Shown: positions 1-8,435, counted from the first letter of the stretch. The stretch: 39,743 nt of DNA from Chitinivorax sp. B (GCF_005503445.1 NZ_SCOH01000042.1:1-39743); one strand, 5' to 3'. Notes: generated from the sequence alone by a model not told the origin. Program-made: numbers and translations.

Positions 1-83
1 AACACAAGGGACTGCCGCCACCCAAGAACTACGGTGCGGACATTTCAACACTCATTCGCATGATCGAGGCGGGGGAACTTTGA
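1..83 (+). CDS. C-terminal end of an unidentified protein (partial)
   Basis: An open frame enters from the left edge and ends at TGA 81-83. The visible 26 residues read HKGLPPPKNY followed by GADISTLIRMIEAGEL, a plausible amphipathic C-terminal helix. Codon use looks like real coding sequence, and the gene would converge on the nitrate reductase, leaving 18 bases between the two stop codons. There is too little to name a family. Confidence 0.5.
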   Translation, partial: HKGLPPPKNYGADISTLIRMIEAGEL

Positions 84-101
84 TCCCGTTTCAACCCACT
101 T

Positions 102-2222
102 TTACGAATACCCTATGATTTTTTCAACCTGAATGGCCGTGTGCTTCAGTTCTGGTTGTTTGGACACCGGATCAAAACTGGACAGGGTCAGTGCATTGAT
201 GCCGCTCCCCGCCATGAACTGGCTGCCCCAGTGCATGGGTAGAAAAGCCTGCCCGACCCGGATATCCTCGGACGCAGCCACTCGCAATACCAACCCGCCA
301 CGGCGGCTTTTGATACGGACGATATCGCCCGATTGCAGCTGACGGCGGGCCATGTCAGCAGGATTCAACAGTAGTTGCGGCTCCTCGACATGGTTGAACA
401 ATCGCGCCACCTGGCCGGTACGGCTCATACCATGCCATTGATCCCGAAGCCGACCCGTGGTCAGTCGTAGTGGAAAACGGGCATCCGCCGCTTCCGCCAC
501 GGGCAGATACGGTGCGGCAATAAAGCGGGCACGGCCATCTGCCGTTGCAAACTGGCCATCGCCATACAACCTAGCCTGACCTTGTGGTGCACCTGCCGGT
601 AACGGCCACTGCTGCGGACCGGCTTGATCCAGCAGCGCGTAGCTAAGCCCGGTGATATCCAGATCGCGCCCGGCAGTGCTGTGTTTGTGTTCGTCAAATA
701 CCTGTTCCACCGACGTGTAAGGAAACAATGTCGGTTGACCCGGCCGTAACCTGGCCTCAAGACGGTGGGCAAAATCAACCACAATAGCCCAGTCTGACCG
801 CGCCTCGCCCGGTGGCGATACCGCTGGGTTGACATGTGTGATACGACGTTCGGAATTGGTGACTGTGCCCTCCTTCTCACCCCAGCTGCTGGCGGGTAGC
901 AGTACATCTGCAAACGCCGTAGTATCGGTATGGCGGTAGGCTTCCTGAACCACCACCAATTCGGCAGTTTGCAGGGCCGAACGCACCAGATTCACGTCCG
1001 GCATGGATTGGGCTGGATTGGTACAGGCAATCCACACTGCCTTGATCTCACCTGAACGAATCGCCTCGAACAACTCCACCGCTGTTTTGCCAGGTTTAGC
1101 GGGTACAGCGTCCACACCCCACAGGCTGGCCACTTCGGCGCGATGATCGGGATTGGACAGATCCCGATGGGCGGACAGCAGATTGGCCATGCCCCCCACT
1201 TCACGCCCACCCATGGCATTGGGTTGCCCCGTCAACGAGAAAGGGCCGGCACCCGGGCGACCAATCTGGCCGGTTGCCAGATGCAGATTGATCAAGGCGG
1301 CATTTTTGTCGGTACCATGACTGGACTGGTTCAAGCCCATACAATAAAACGACAGCGTAGCGCGGCTTTCCCCAAACCAGCGTGCTGCCTGCTGCAGTTG
1401 CACTTCACTGATGCCACAGATATCGGCGACCATTTTGGGTGTGTAGTCTCGAACCAACGCTTTCAACTCTTCAAAGCCGGTAGTGCGACTTCGCACAAAC
1501 ACGTGATCCACCAAGCCATCCCAAAGCAGGATATGCAACATGCCATGGAACAGTGCCACATCAGTACCCGGCAGAATCGCCAAGTGCAAGTCAGCACTGG
1601 CCGCTGTGTCCGTTCGACGTGGGTCAACTACGATCAGTTTCAGGTGAGGGTTGGCCGCACGTGCGGCTTCAATACGACGAAACAGAATTGGATGGGCGTA
1701 AGCCATGTTGGCGCCTGCAATGAACATCACCTCGGCATGGTCGATATCCTCATAGCAGGTTGGTGGGGCATCGGCACCCAGCGTGGCTTTGTAACCAGCC
1801 ACTGCAGACGACATGCACAGGCGGGAGTTCGTATCGACGTTATTGGTGCCGATCAACCCTTTGGCCAGCTTGTTGAAGACATAATAATCCTCTGTCAGCA
1901 GCTGGCCCGAGATGTAAAACGCAACGCTGTCCGGCCCGTACTCGGCGATGGTGGCAGCAAAACGTTCAGCCAGGTGATCCAGCGTGACATGCCAGCTCGT
2001 GGCTTGCAATGGTTGATCCCGGGTAGCACGTAAGGCGGGTTGGAGCAAACGGCCAGTATGGTGAGCCGTCAGATGCAGGGTGGACCCTTTGGTACACAAG
2101 CGCCCAAAATTGGCCGGGTGATCCGGATCACCTGCCACGCTGGCAATTCGCCCGTTTTCCACTCCAATCAATACCCCACAACCCACACCACAGTAACAGC
2201 ACGTCGCCTTTACGGTTTGCAT
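102..2222 (-). CDS. Assimilatory-type nitrate reductase catalytic subunit (molybdopterin oxidoreductase)
   Basis: This should reduce nitrate to nitrite in the cytoplasm using a bis-MGD molybdenum cofactor and one [4Fe-4S] cluster. The N-terminal cluster motif is visible: C8, C11 and C15 in CCYCGVGCGV, with C43 in GRLCTKG. The rest has the molybdopterin oxidoreductase fold and a C-terminal dinucleotide-binding domain (LTTGRLRDQWHGMSRTG). I place the start at the ATG ending at 2222 because GGAGGGG lies just upstream of it; an in-frame start at 2264 is possible but has no comparable ribosome site. The resulting 706 residues match the short NarB/NasA forms; the C-terminal [2Fe-2S] BFD-like domain of longer NasA proteins is absent. 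No electron-donor or nitrite reductase gene is visible, though these could lie left of the window. The narB/nasA choice is left open. Confidence 0.9.
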   Translation of the reverse strand: MQTVKATCCYCGVGCGVLIGVENGRIASVAGDPDHPANFGRLCTKGSTLHLTAHHTGRLLQPALRATRDQPLQATSWHVTLDHLAERFAATIAEYGPDSVAFYISGQLLTEDYYVFNKLAKGLIGTNNVDTNSRLCMSSAVAGYKATLGADAPPTCYEDIDHAEVMFIAGANMAYAHPILFRRIEAARAANPHLKLIVVDPRRTDTAASADLHLAILPGTDVALFHGMLHILLWDGLVDHVFVRSRTTGFEELKALVRDYTPKMVADICGISEVQLQQAARWFGESRATLSFYCMGLNQSSHGTDKNAALINLHLATGQIGRPGAGPFSLTGQPNAMGGREVGGMANLLSAHRDLSNPDHRAEVASLWGVDAVPAKPGKTAVELFEAIRSGEIKAVWIACTNPAQSMPDVNLVRSALQTAELVVVQEAYRHTDTTAFADVLLPASSWGEKEGTVTNSERRITHVNPAVSPPGEARSDWAIVVDFAHRLEARLRPGQPTLFPYTSVEQVFDEHKHSTAGRDLDITGLSYALLDQAGPQQWPLPAGAPQGQARLYGDGQFATADGRARFIAAPYLPVAEAADARFPLRLTTGRLRDQWHGMSRTGQVARLFNHVEEPQLLLNPADMARRQLQSGDIVRIKSRRGGLVLRVAASEDIRVGQAFLPMHWGSQFMAGSGINALTLSSFDPVSKQPELKHTAIQVEKIIGYS

Positions 2223-2240
2223 ACAGCGTCCCCCTCCAGC
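2214..2240 (-). promoter_or_regulatory. Ribosome binding site deciding the nitrate reductase start
   Basis: On the minus strand GGAGGGG precedes the ATG at 2222-2220 by about 7 bases. This favours the shorter protein, which begins MQTVKATCCY directly ahead of the iron-sulfur motif. Confidence 0.6.
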
Positions 2241-2302
2241 ACTGTTCAGCAAAAACCGCGCCACCCATCTTCAAATCTTGCCCAGATAGGCCATCACGCC
2301 AT

Positions 2303-2419
2303 TTAGAGCCGCTAACAAAACCCAGCGAAGTGATTCTGGTTAGGCGTGCAAACGAAGGCAGTACGTGAGCACGACAAGTTTGCACAACAACACCAGAAGG
2401 GTTTTGTTAGCGGCTCTTA
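2303..2419. mobile_element. 111-bp hairpin MITE, family A, copy 1, with TTA duplication
   Basis: The element itself is 2306-2416. It starts GAGCCGCTAACAAAACCC and ends with the reverse complement, an 18-bp perfect terminal inverted repeat. It is flanked by TTA at 2303-2305 and 2417-2419. The inside is also dyadic (GTGCAAAC ... GTTTGCAC, TCTGGT ... ACCAGA), so nearly the whole element can fold into one hairpin. A second copy of the same length lies at 5580-5690. It encodes no protein. A 3-bp TNA target duplication and GAG-beginning ends resemble some IS5-family groups, but no parent transposase is in the window. It sits about 85 bases upstream of the nitrate reductase start. Confidence 0.85.
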
Positions 2420-2664
2420 GTAGCGATTGACCAATCGCTCATGCAGCACATTACGGTGCATTCCACCATGCCAATTGCCTGATTCTGGTGCGTGCACTGC
2501 AACAATTTTCCTGGAAATCGCACCATTTCTGCACAGCATCCAGCTCGACGAAAAAGAGGCTTTCACATTGCACAACAAAGCCATACAATGCCCAGAATAT
2601 GACATAAGAATAAAGCATCAATGCATGTAGCTCACCGCTACTGACCAAGCCAGGACGAGAAAAC
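2420..2664. other. Intergenic stretch between MITE copy 1 and the next gene
   Basis: About 245 bases between two divergent genes, so the promoters of both the nitrate reductase (interrupted by the MITE) and the 2665 gene should lie near here. I see no convincing ORF, operator or terminator. AGGA at 2652-2655 is a suitable ribosome site for the ATG at 2665. Confidence 0.5.
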
Positions 2665-3327
2665 ATGAGCCCACTGACCGACCCAGCCTATCCTGTCTAC
2701 CATGCCCGCCATGACGATTCGACGACCGACCGCCTACGCTACGCCCGTAGCCTGATTCGTGATGTACTGGTAACAGCCGATACCAGTCATGGCCATGAAG
2801 GGTTGGCCTGGTCATCGGTGATGATAGCCTCGGCCGATCCACTGGCTCCCGTCAGGTTGGCTGCAGGCTGGCCGGTCAGCGATGCCGACCAGCGGCAGGC
2901 ACAAGCGACTTACGAGCAACTGTTGCTGGCCTACCATTTGGATGTGATGGAAAAAGCCTGGCCAGCACATGATCTTGGTGTAGCGTTGGCGGTATTTCTG
3001 ATCGGCAATTATCAGATGGCAACCGACCACTCATTGAATGACGACCTGCAACAAGCCCTGGTCAAGCAATTGCGTCAGCGCATCGGCCGACACGCTACAC
3101 TGGCGGCCCTACCGGTGTTGACCCGTCAGGAACTGTTCGAAGAACTGGCCATTTCCGGAACCCTGATGTTGGCCATACTGTTGCAAAACTCCAACGGTAT
3201 TCGTACTGACGCCATTTCATGGGCCAAGCCAACCGCACAGGACAATTTACAGACGCTATTGCGAATCCCGCATACGTCACTTTATTTTGATGAGGAAGGC
3301 GTTCACATCAACACCGGACTGGCTTGA
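2665..3327 (+). CDS. Hypothetical protein, helical, possibly DUF6683-like
   Basis: A 220-residue predicted cytosolic protein with no signal peptide or membrane segment. It has a polar N-terminus, a central helical block (YEQLLLAYHLDVMEKAWPAH, then DLGVALAVFLIGNYQMA) and a second helical block with RQELFEELAISGTLMLAILL. The spacing of these blocks reminds me of the DUF6683 family, but that is a memory-based resemblance without a search. AGGA nine bases before the ATG supports the start. It stands alone, divergent from the nitrate reductase and followed by the HU gene after an AT-rich gap. Function unknown. Confidence 0.7.
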   Translation: MSPLTDPAYPVYHARHDDSTTDRLRYARSLIRDVLVTADTSHGHEGLAWSSVMIASADPLAPVRLAAGWPVSDADQRQAQATYEQLLLAYHLDVMEKAWPAHDLGVALAVFLIGNYQMATDHSLNDDLQQALVKQLRQRIGRHATLAALPVLTRQELFEELAISGTLMLAILLQNSNGIRTDAISWAKPTAQDNLQTLLRIPHTSLYFDEEGVHINTGLA

Positions 3328-3564
3328 ATCCAGTTGTGATTTAGCTGGAATGGCAGATGAGGGCAAATCACAGCAAATACAGTTGAATTAACAGATATAT
3401 TTTCTGAAAAAAATGACAAAAGCATCAATTTTATTTGCACACTCCCTGTGAAACCGCATCAATCTTGATTCAGAATGATTGCAAAATCCTCAAAAGCTTG
3501 CTTGAATGCGCAACCAGGCCGTTGTTGGCTGGCCTAAGTACTTTACTTACTAAAGGGTCTTCAC

Positions 3565-3906
3565 ATGCGTACCAAAAAAGAATTGATCGATGCGCTCGCA
3601 GAGCGTACCCAACAATCCAAAACTGCCACCGAAGCATTCATTGATGCATTTGGCGCTGCTGTTCAAGCATCGCTGGCCAAGGGCGACGAAGTGGTACTGC
3701 CCGGCATCGGCAAGTTCTCGGTAAAAGACAAAGCAGCCAAGACTGGCCGTAACCCCAAGACTGGCGAAGCGATCCAGATCCCTGCCCGCAAGTCCCCAGC
3801 ATTCAGCGCTGCCAAAGCACTGAAGGACGCAGTTGATGTGAAGAAAGAAACTGCTCCCGCCAAAAAAGAAGCCGCGCCTGCCAAGAAAGACGCGAAGAAG
3901 AAGTAA
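3565..3906 (+). CDS. HU-family DNA-binding protein with a basic Lys/Ala/Pro tail
   Basis: A nucleoid protein expected to bind and bend DNA as a dimer. Residues 1-91 are a standard HU fold: helical MRTKKELIDALAE start, VLPGIGKF strand, and the DNA-contacting arm with GRNPKTGEAI. HU normally ends near residue 90. Here residues 92-113 add a histone H1-like tail with repeated APAKK units, ending in KKK. AAGGG seven bases before the ATG fixes the start. The gene is monocistronic, preceded by about 235 AT-rich bases and followed by a strong hairpin at 3934-3962. Which paralogue it is (hupA, hupB or other) cannot be told from sequence alone. Confidence 0.93.
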   Translation: MRTKKELIDALAERTQQSKTATEAFIDAFGAAVQASLAKGDEVVLPGIGKFSVKDKAAKTGRNPKTGEAIQIPARKSPAFSAAKALKDAVDVKKETAPAKKEAAPAKKDAKKK

Positions 3907-3933
3907 GCCTGTTGGTTCCCAGCAGCATTCTGC

Positions 3934-3962
3934 CGGGCGGACAACCCATGTTGCGCCGCCCG
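3934..3962 (+). terminator. Hairpin after the HU gene, no U-tract
   Basis: CGGGCGG at 3934-3940 pairs with CCGCCCG at 3956-3962, and an inner CAAC/GTTG pairing extends the stem. It lies 27 bases past the HU stop codon. No run of T follows, so it may protect the 3' end of the mRNA or help rho-dependent ending rather than act as an intrinsic terminator. Confidence 0.4.
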
Positions 3963-4098
3963 GGCTGACCGGCAACTCCTCGTCTGCACCGGCTCAGGTT
4001 CTACCCAAAGCTTGTCATCTCGCGCTAGACTTCAATCGGCGATCTGCCACCTGTCGATTCCCTGAATTGATCGTTTCACCTTGAAACGTGCACAGCCC

Positions 4099-5127
4099 AT
4101 GAACTCGTCCGATATCAACCTGAAACAACTGGCCCAACAACTGGGGGTCTCCAAGGCCACGGTCAGTCGTGCCCTGAATGGCTATCCAGAAGTCAATGCC
4201 GATACCCGTCGTCGGGTGTTGGAAGCAGCGCATGCCGCCGGCTACCGCCCCAATTCATTGGCACGCAGTCTGGCAGTCGGCCGTACCGACATGATCGGCC
4301 TCGTCTACCCGCTGCGCCCAAATGATCTGGGCAACCCCTTCTTCCTCAGTGTGGTATCCGGCATTGAGCAGGCTTTGCGAGCTCAAGGCAAAAGCCTGTT
4401 GATCGCCGCCGAGCCGGAAGAAGATCAGCTGGCGCCTTACCAGCAGTGGGTTCGCAGTGGCAGACTGGACGGTCTGATTGTGCCTCAGACTCGTATCAAT
4501 GACGTCCGTTTTGATTTTTTGCGTACCAGCAACATGCCGTTCATTGCACATGGCCGGTTCAATACCGATCAAGGCTACGCCTGGTTCGACTACGACAATG
4601 AAGCAGGTGTCGCACTGGCCGTTGAACGGCTGGCGCAATTGGGCCACCAGCGCATTGCACTGATCAGTGCTCAACAACAGATGAGCTGCCATGTGCAACG
4701 CCGGCAGGGCTTCATGCATGGCATGCGGGCACATGACTTGCCGGTGCTGCCAGGTTACATGTTGTCCGATGTGACCACCCCGGAACAAGGTGAAGCCGCA
4801 ACACACCAATTGCTGGCATTGACACCACGCCCAACGGCCATCGTGGTCGACAACAACATGGCCGCCGTTGGTGTAGTTCATGCACTGCAAAGTGTCGGGA
4901 TTCAACTGGGGCGAGATCTCTCGCTGATTATTCACGACGAAATCCCCTACCTGAACTGGTTTGTCGGGCCGATTACATCGGTTGTACTGCCCAAGCCCGT
5001 CGATGCCGGCGCAAAAATTGCTGAACTGCTCTTGAAACGCATGGATGGCCAACCAGTGGAACAACTACAGGTACTTTGGCAACCGGCACTGGTGATCGGT
5101 GCATCTGACGGACCACCCCCGACGTGA
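4099..5127 (+). CDS. LacI-family transcriptional repressor, likely of the alpha-glucoside genes
   Basis: An N-terminal LacI helix-turn-helix (INLKQLAQQLGVSKATVSRA, residues 6-25) and hinge (PNSLARSLAVG) are followed by a periplasmic-binding-protein-like effector domain to residue 342. The protein should bind palindromic operators as a dimer and respond to a sugar. The ATG at 4099 is chosen; a TTG at 4081 would add six residues, and neither has a clear ribosome site. It is encoded upstream of, and codirectional with, a sugar ABC transporter whose promoter carries AAACCGGTTT palindromes, a shape typical of LacI-family operators. The regulator-site link is inference. Between the two lie about 800 bases with two small mobile elements. 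Confidence 0.9.
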   Translation: MNSSDINLKQLAQQLGVSKATVSRALNGYPEVNADTRRRVLEAAHAAGYRPNSLARSLAVGRTDMIGLVYPLRPNDLGNPFFLSVVSGIEQALRAQGKSLLIAAEPEEDQLAPYQQWVRSGRLDGLIVPQTRINDVRFDFLRTSNMPFIAHGRFNTDQGYAWFDYDNEAGVALAVERLAQLGHQRIALISAQQQMSCHVQRRQGFMHGMRAHDLPVLPGYMLSDVTTPEQGEAATHQLLALTPRPTAIVVDNNMAAVGVVHALQSVGIQLGRDLSLIIHDEIPYLNWFVGPITSVVLPKPVDAGAKIAELLLKRMDGQPVEQLQVLWQPALVIGASDGPPPT

Positions 5128-5434
5128 ACGCGAGCATGAGCAGATTTCCTGATACCTTTCGACATCCGTATTAATGTTTCCCCCAACTTGCCGGAACATG
5201 CCATTCATATGATGATGTAATGCTCTTGCTTACCTGTAGTACTGGTTTACACGCCATCATCATGGCAACGATGTCACTCAGCCAACTTCGCAGACTCATC
5301 CTACTGGACGAGATTTGCAGCCAGCTTGCCCCAGTTGGCCAACCCACCGCTGTGAATCTGGAACACACACAGCCCGTTACCCCAAACACCCCGACTGAAA
5401 ACGGTACCGAACCTGAGTGTGTGAAGCCGATCAC
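5128..5434. other. Gene-poor stretch after the LacI gene
   Basis: Short open frames exist on both strands (for example plus 5220-5438, minus 5171-5434), but none has a ribosome site or a recognisable sequence. The plus-strand frame ends exactly at the border of the family B element at 5438, so a broken small gene cannot be excluded. Confidence 0.4.
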
Positions 5435-5579
5435 TTAGATGTTTGATGTCTTATTGCGCGACCACAATCGGGGCTCATGTGCTGCTCAACATCCTCATGT
5501 ATTACACCTACACTCCTGTTTTTTCGCTGCGCTTCACCCCGCTGGTGGCCGCTCATCACAGACCTTGAACAGGTTCTTA
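5435..5579 (-). mobile_element. 139-bp MITE, family B, copy 1, with TTA on both sides
   Basis: The element spans 5438-5576 with TTA at 5435-5437 and 5577-5579. Read on the minus strand it begins GAACCTGTTCAAGGTCTG and matches the copy at 28866-29004 over its whole length with scattered substitutions and small balancing indels. Its far end (GATGTTTGATGTC on the plus strand) is degraded relative to the GAGCCTGTTCAATG end of the other copy, so this copy is probably older or no longer movable. No transposase is encoded. The right-hand TTA is shared with the family A element that follows. Confidence 0.8.
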
Positions 5580-5693
5580 ACGCCGCTAACAAAACCCAGC
5601 GAAGTGGTTCTGGTTAAGCGTGCAAACAAAGGCAGTACGAGAGTACGACAAGTTTGCACAACAACACCAGAAGGGTTCTGTTAGCGGCACTTA
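5577..5693. mobile_element. 111-bp hairpin MITE, family A, copy 2, with TTA duplication
   Basis: The element is 5580-5690, with TTA at 5577-5579 and 5691-5693. It has the same length and nearly the same sequence as 2306-2416. The ends are less perfect here (ACGCCGCTAACAAAACCC against GTGCCGCTAACAGAACCC on the other strand). It abuts the family B element, sharing its TTA, so one element inserted into the target duplication of the other. It lies about 170 bases upstream of the first operator of the sugar operon. Confidence 0.85.
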
Positions 5694-5861
5694 GTGTAAC
5701 GCGGTGAAATCAACTGGTACTGCCATACCGGCCTGCAACATAGGCGGTTGCATGTGCAATACAAGGTTTCCTGCTCAGCGATCAATCAGCCCTCGGTTGC
5801 GCCCATTCGCCAGTAACACAGCACTTGCATTGAGTATAGGGTTTTCCCTTACTTGCGATTC
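5694..5861. other. Upstream region of the sugar transporter operon
   Basis: No gene is seen. A plausible but weak promoter follows at its end: TTGCGA (5853-5858) and TAATGA (5875-5880) with a 16-base spacer, in which case the first operator would lie between the -35 and -10 elements. Confidence 0.35.
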
Positions 5862-5871
5862 AAACCGGTTT
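5862..5871. promoter_or_regulatory. Operator box 1 (AAACCGGTTT)
   Basis: Perfect 10-bp palindrome in the context CAAACCGGTTTAAAT, upstream of the transporter ATPase gene. The central CG step with A/T arms is typical of LacI-family operators. The same box recurs 32 bp downstream and twice before the porin gene. Confidence 0.8.
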
Positions 5872-5893
5872 AAATAATGATGACAACACACTG

Positions 5894-5903
5894 AAACCGG
5901 TTT
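5894..5903. promoter_or_regulatory. Operator box 2 (AAACCGGTTT)
   Basis: Second perfect palindrome, centred 32 bp (about three helical turns) from box 1, so two repressor dimers could bind the same DNA face. It ends ten bases before the AAGGAG ribosome site of the ATPase gene. Confidence 0.8.
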
Positions 5904-5926
5904 AAATCAAACAAGGAGCCGTTATC

Positions 5927-7048
5927 GTGGCATCGCTGTCGTTGACTCAACTACGTAAAACCTTTGGCGACACCACGATCATTGGCGGGGCCGATCTGCA
6001 TGTCCGTTCTGGTGAATTCGTGGTATTCGTCGGCCCATCCGGCTGCGGCAAATCAACCCTGCTGCGCATGATTGCTGGGCTGGAGGATATCTCCGGTGGC
6101 CAGTTACATATCGATGGTGTCCTGGCCAACGACTTGCCGCCCGCCAAGCGGGGCATTGCCATGGTGTTCCAGTCCTATGCGCTTTACCCGCACATGACCG
6201 TGTTCGACAACATGGCATTCGGGCTGACCCTGGCCAATCAAAGCCGACAAGACATCGAACAGCGGGTCACCGATGCCGCTCGAATCCTGCACATTGACCA
6301 TTTGCTGCAACGGCTACCCAAGGCACTGTCTGGCGGTCAACGTCAGCGCGTCGCCATTGGCCGCGCCATTGTCCGACAGCCCAAAGTCTTTCTGTTCGAC
6401 GAACCGCTCTCCAACCTGGATGCTGCATTGCGGGTACAAATGCGCATCGAATTGGCCAAGCTGCACCGTGAACTCGGCAGTACCATGATTTATGTGACCC
6501 ACGATCAGGTTGAAGCAATGACGCTGGGCGACCGTATCGTCGTCCTGAATGGCGGGCGCATTGAGCAGGTTGGCACGCCGCTGACGCTCTACCACACCCC
6601 AGCCAACAAATTTGTTGCCAGCTTTCTTGGCTCGCCGACAATGAATTTTCTGCCTGCACAGGTCGACAGTTACCTGGGTGACAGGCTGAAAGCGCGGTTG
6701 CGTGATGGCAACCTGGTTGAGCTGGGTCACGTGATGCAACCTCAATCAATCGGTACACCGATCGAACTTGGCATACGTCCTGAACATATCCAGCAAGCAG
6801 CATCGGGTGAGCCAGGTATCGCGCTGACAGTGGACGCTGTGGAACACCTCGGTGAGGCCACTTTGGTCTATGGCCGGCTGGGCCAACACGCAGATGAATT
6901 GGTAGTCAAACTGGATGGGGAGTGTCGTGTGGCGCCGGGTAATACACTGGCGCTGCAATTCGATCCACAGCATGTCCATGCCTTTGCCGACAACGGTGCA
7001 TCACTACTGTATGCAACAAACCGAGCGGTATCCGTAACAACGCCATAG
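5927..7048 (+). CDS. Sugar ABC transporter ATPase (MalK/UgpC/MsmK type)
   Basis: Cytoplasmic ATPase that powers the importer encoded downstream. Motifs in order: Walker A GPSGCGKST (36-44), Q-loop Q82, signature LSGGQRQ (134-140), Walker B VFLFDEP (154-160, catalytic E159), H-loop H192. A C-terminal TOBE/OB regulatory domain follows (about 235-373). The length of 373 fits the CUT1 sugar subfamily. The start is GTG at 5927, with AAGGAG eight bases upstream. It is the first gene of the cluster, directly behind two AAACCGGTTT operators. A 117-base gap with a partial third operator separates it from the binding-protein gene, so the downstream genes may also have their own promoter. Confidence 0.95.
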   Translation: MASLSLTQLRKTFGDTTIIGGADLHVRSGEFVVFVGPSGCGKSTLLRMIAGLEDISGGQLHIDGVLANDLPPAKRGIAMVFQSYALYPHMTVFDNMAFGLTLANQSRQDIEQRVTDAARILHIDHLLQRLPKALSGGQRQRVAIGRAIVRQPKVFLFDEPLSNLDAALRVQMRIELAKLHRELGSTMIYVTHDQVEAMTLGDRIVVLNGGRIEQVGTPLTLYHTPANKFVASFLGSPTMNFLPAQVDSYLGDRLKARLRDGNLVELGHVMQPQSIGTPIELGIRPEHIQQAASGEPGIALTVDAVEHLGEATLVYGRLGQHADELVVKLDGECRVAPGNTLALQFDPQHVHAFADNGASLLYATNRAVSVTTP

Positions 7049-7119
7049 ATCGTGTCATGCCCCCGCAACCGTGGCGGCGCGATAGCCCGGTTCAACACAG
7101 TTGTTGGGACGTTTTTCTT

Positions 7120-7129
7120 AAACCGGTGG
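7120..7129. promoter_or_regulatory. Partial operator (AAACCGGTGG) before the binding-protein gene
   Basis: Eight of ten positions match the AAACCGGTTT box. It lies in the ATPase-binding-protein gap, 37 bases before the ATG at 7166. It may be a weaker auxiliary site for the same regulator, or chance. Confidence 0.4.
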
Positions 7130-7165
7130 GCACAGACCTGCCGGCAGATAACAACAGGAGACAAT

Positions 7166-8434
7166 ATGAAACGTCGTGCCATCCCTTTCGTCTTGACCGC
7201 AGGCTGGTTGCTGTCGGCCGGCGCGCTCCAGGCGGCAACTGTCAGCATCTATTGTGGCGATGTCGGTAAAGAGCGCGAACTGTGCCAGCAAGGTGTCGAG
7301 CTGTGGTCGAAAAAAACTGGCCATACGGTCAAGGTCATTTCCAAACCCAATGCGTCCAACGATGCGCTGACCGTAGCACAACAGATGCTGGCATCAGGTT
7401 CCGGCGATATCGACGTGATACAGATCGACGTGGTGTGGCCCGGCATTCTGGCGCAACATCTGCAGGATCTGACACCGTATGCCAAAGACGCAGCGGCAGC
7501 GCATTTCCCGTCCATCGTCAAAAACAACACCGTCAATGGCAAGCTATTGGCCATGCCGTGGTTTACCGATGCCGGTCTGCTGTATTACCGCAAGGATCTG
7601 CTGGAAAAATACCAGGCAGGTGTACCAAAAAGCTGGGAAGAACTGGCTGACATCGCCGCCCGGATACAAGCTGCCGAACAGAAAGCCGGTAACACCAAGA
7701 TGGTTGGCTTCATCTGGCAGGGCCGGGCCTATGAAGGCTTGACCTGCAACGCGCTGGAGTGGGTTGCCAGCTATGGCGGTGGTTCGGTCGTGGAAGCCAA
7801 TGGCAAGCCATCGATCAACAATCCCAATACGGTCGCGGCGCTCAAGCAGGCTGCCAGCTGGATTGGCAAGATTACGCCCAAAGGTGTGCTGAACAGCGCC
7901 GAGGAGGAAGCACGCGGCACATTCCAGTCCGGCAACGCCGTATTCATGCGCAATTGGCCGTATGCCTGGGCATTGGCCCAGTCGGGCGACAGCAGCATCA
8001 AGGGCAAGGTCGGGGTTGCCCCGCTGCCCAAAGGTGGCGCCAATGGCAAAAGTGCGGCCACGCTGGGCGGCTGGCAGTTGGCGGTCAGCAAGTACTCGAA
8101 AAACCCGGCCATCGCCGCCGATCTGGTGATGTTTCTGGTCTCCCCACAGGAACAGAAACGTCGTGCCATCTCCGGGGCGTTCAATCCGACCTTGCCCAAA
8201 CTGTATACCGATGCTGAGGTCCTGAAAGCCAACCCGTTCATGGGAGAGCTGCAATCGGTCTTCCAGGCAGCCGTGGCACGTCCGTCCACGGTGACCTCCT
8301 CACGTTACAACCAGGTCAGTAACGAGTTCTACAACGCCGTCCATGCCGTGCTCTCCGGTACCGCCACGCCAGACAACGCAGTGAAGGATCTGGAACAACG
8401 GCTGAAGCGGCTCGCACCTGGCGGAAAGTGGTGA
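7166..8434 (+). CDS. Periplasmic sugar-binding protein of the ABC transporter
   Basis: Extracytoplasmic solute-binding protein (family 1, MalE-like) that would capture an alpha-glucoside and hand it to the permeases. The ATG at 7166 is chosen because ACAGGAG lies just ahead and the product then starts with a clean signal peptide, MKRRAIPFVLTAGWLLSAGA, with cleavage likely after ALQA near residue 23. The upstream in-frame extension to 7052 has no signal-peptide logic. The mature part begins ATVSIYCGDVGKE; typical family features include the ligand-cleft segment MPWFTDAGLLYYRKDLLEK and the C-terminal repeat-like KAVKDLEQRLKRL. It has 422 residues and is followed after one base by the first permease gene. 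Confidence 0.93.
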   Translation: MKRRAIPFVLTAGWLLSAGALQAATVSIYCGDVGKERELCQQGVELWSKKTGHTVKVISKPNASNDALTVAQQMLASGSGDIDVIQIDVVWPGILAQHLQDLTPYAKDAAAAHFPSIVKNNTVNGKLLAMPWFTDAGLLYYRKDLLEKYQAGVPKSWEELADIAARIQAAEQKAGNTKMVGFIWQGRAYEGLTCNALEWVASYGGGSVVEANGKPSINNPNTVAALKQAASWIGKITPKGVLNSAEEEARGTFQSGNAVFMRNWPYAWALAQSGDSSIKGKVGVAPLPKGGANGKSAATLGGWQLAVSKYSKNPAIAADLVMFLVSPQEQKRRAISGAFNPTLPKLYTDAEVLKANPFMGELQSVFQAAVARPSTVTSSRYNQVSNEFYNAVHAVLSGTATPDNAVKDLEQRLKRLAPGGKW

Positions 8435-8435
8435 C

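Noticed and set aside
1143-2033. Long plus-strand frame opposite the nitrate reductase gene
   Set aside because: The opposite strand encodes a clear enzyme with its motifs; this translation shows no domain and is a shadow frame.
5220-5438. 72-codon frame before MITE B
   Set aside because: No ribosome site, low-complexity polar end and no family resemblance; it stops by chance at the element border. A broken gene remains possible.
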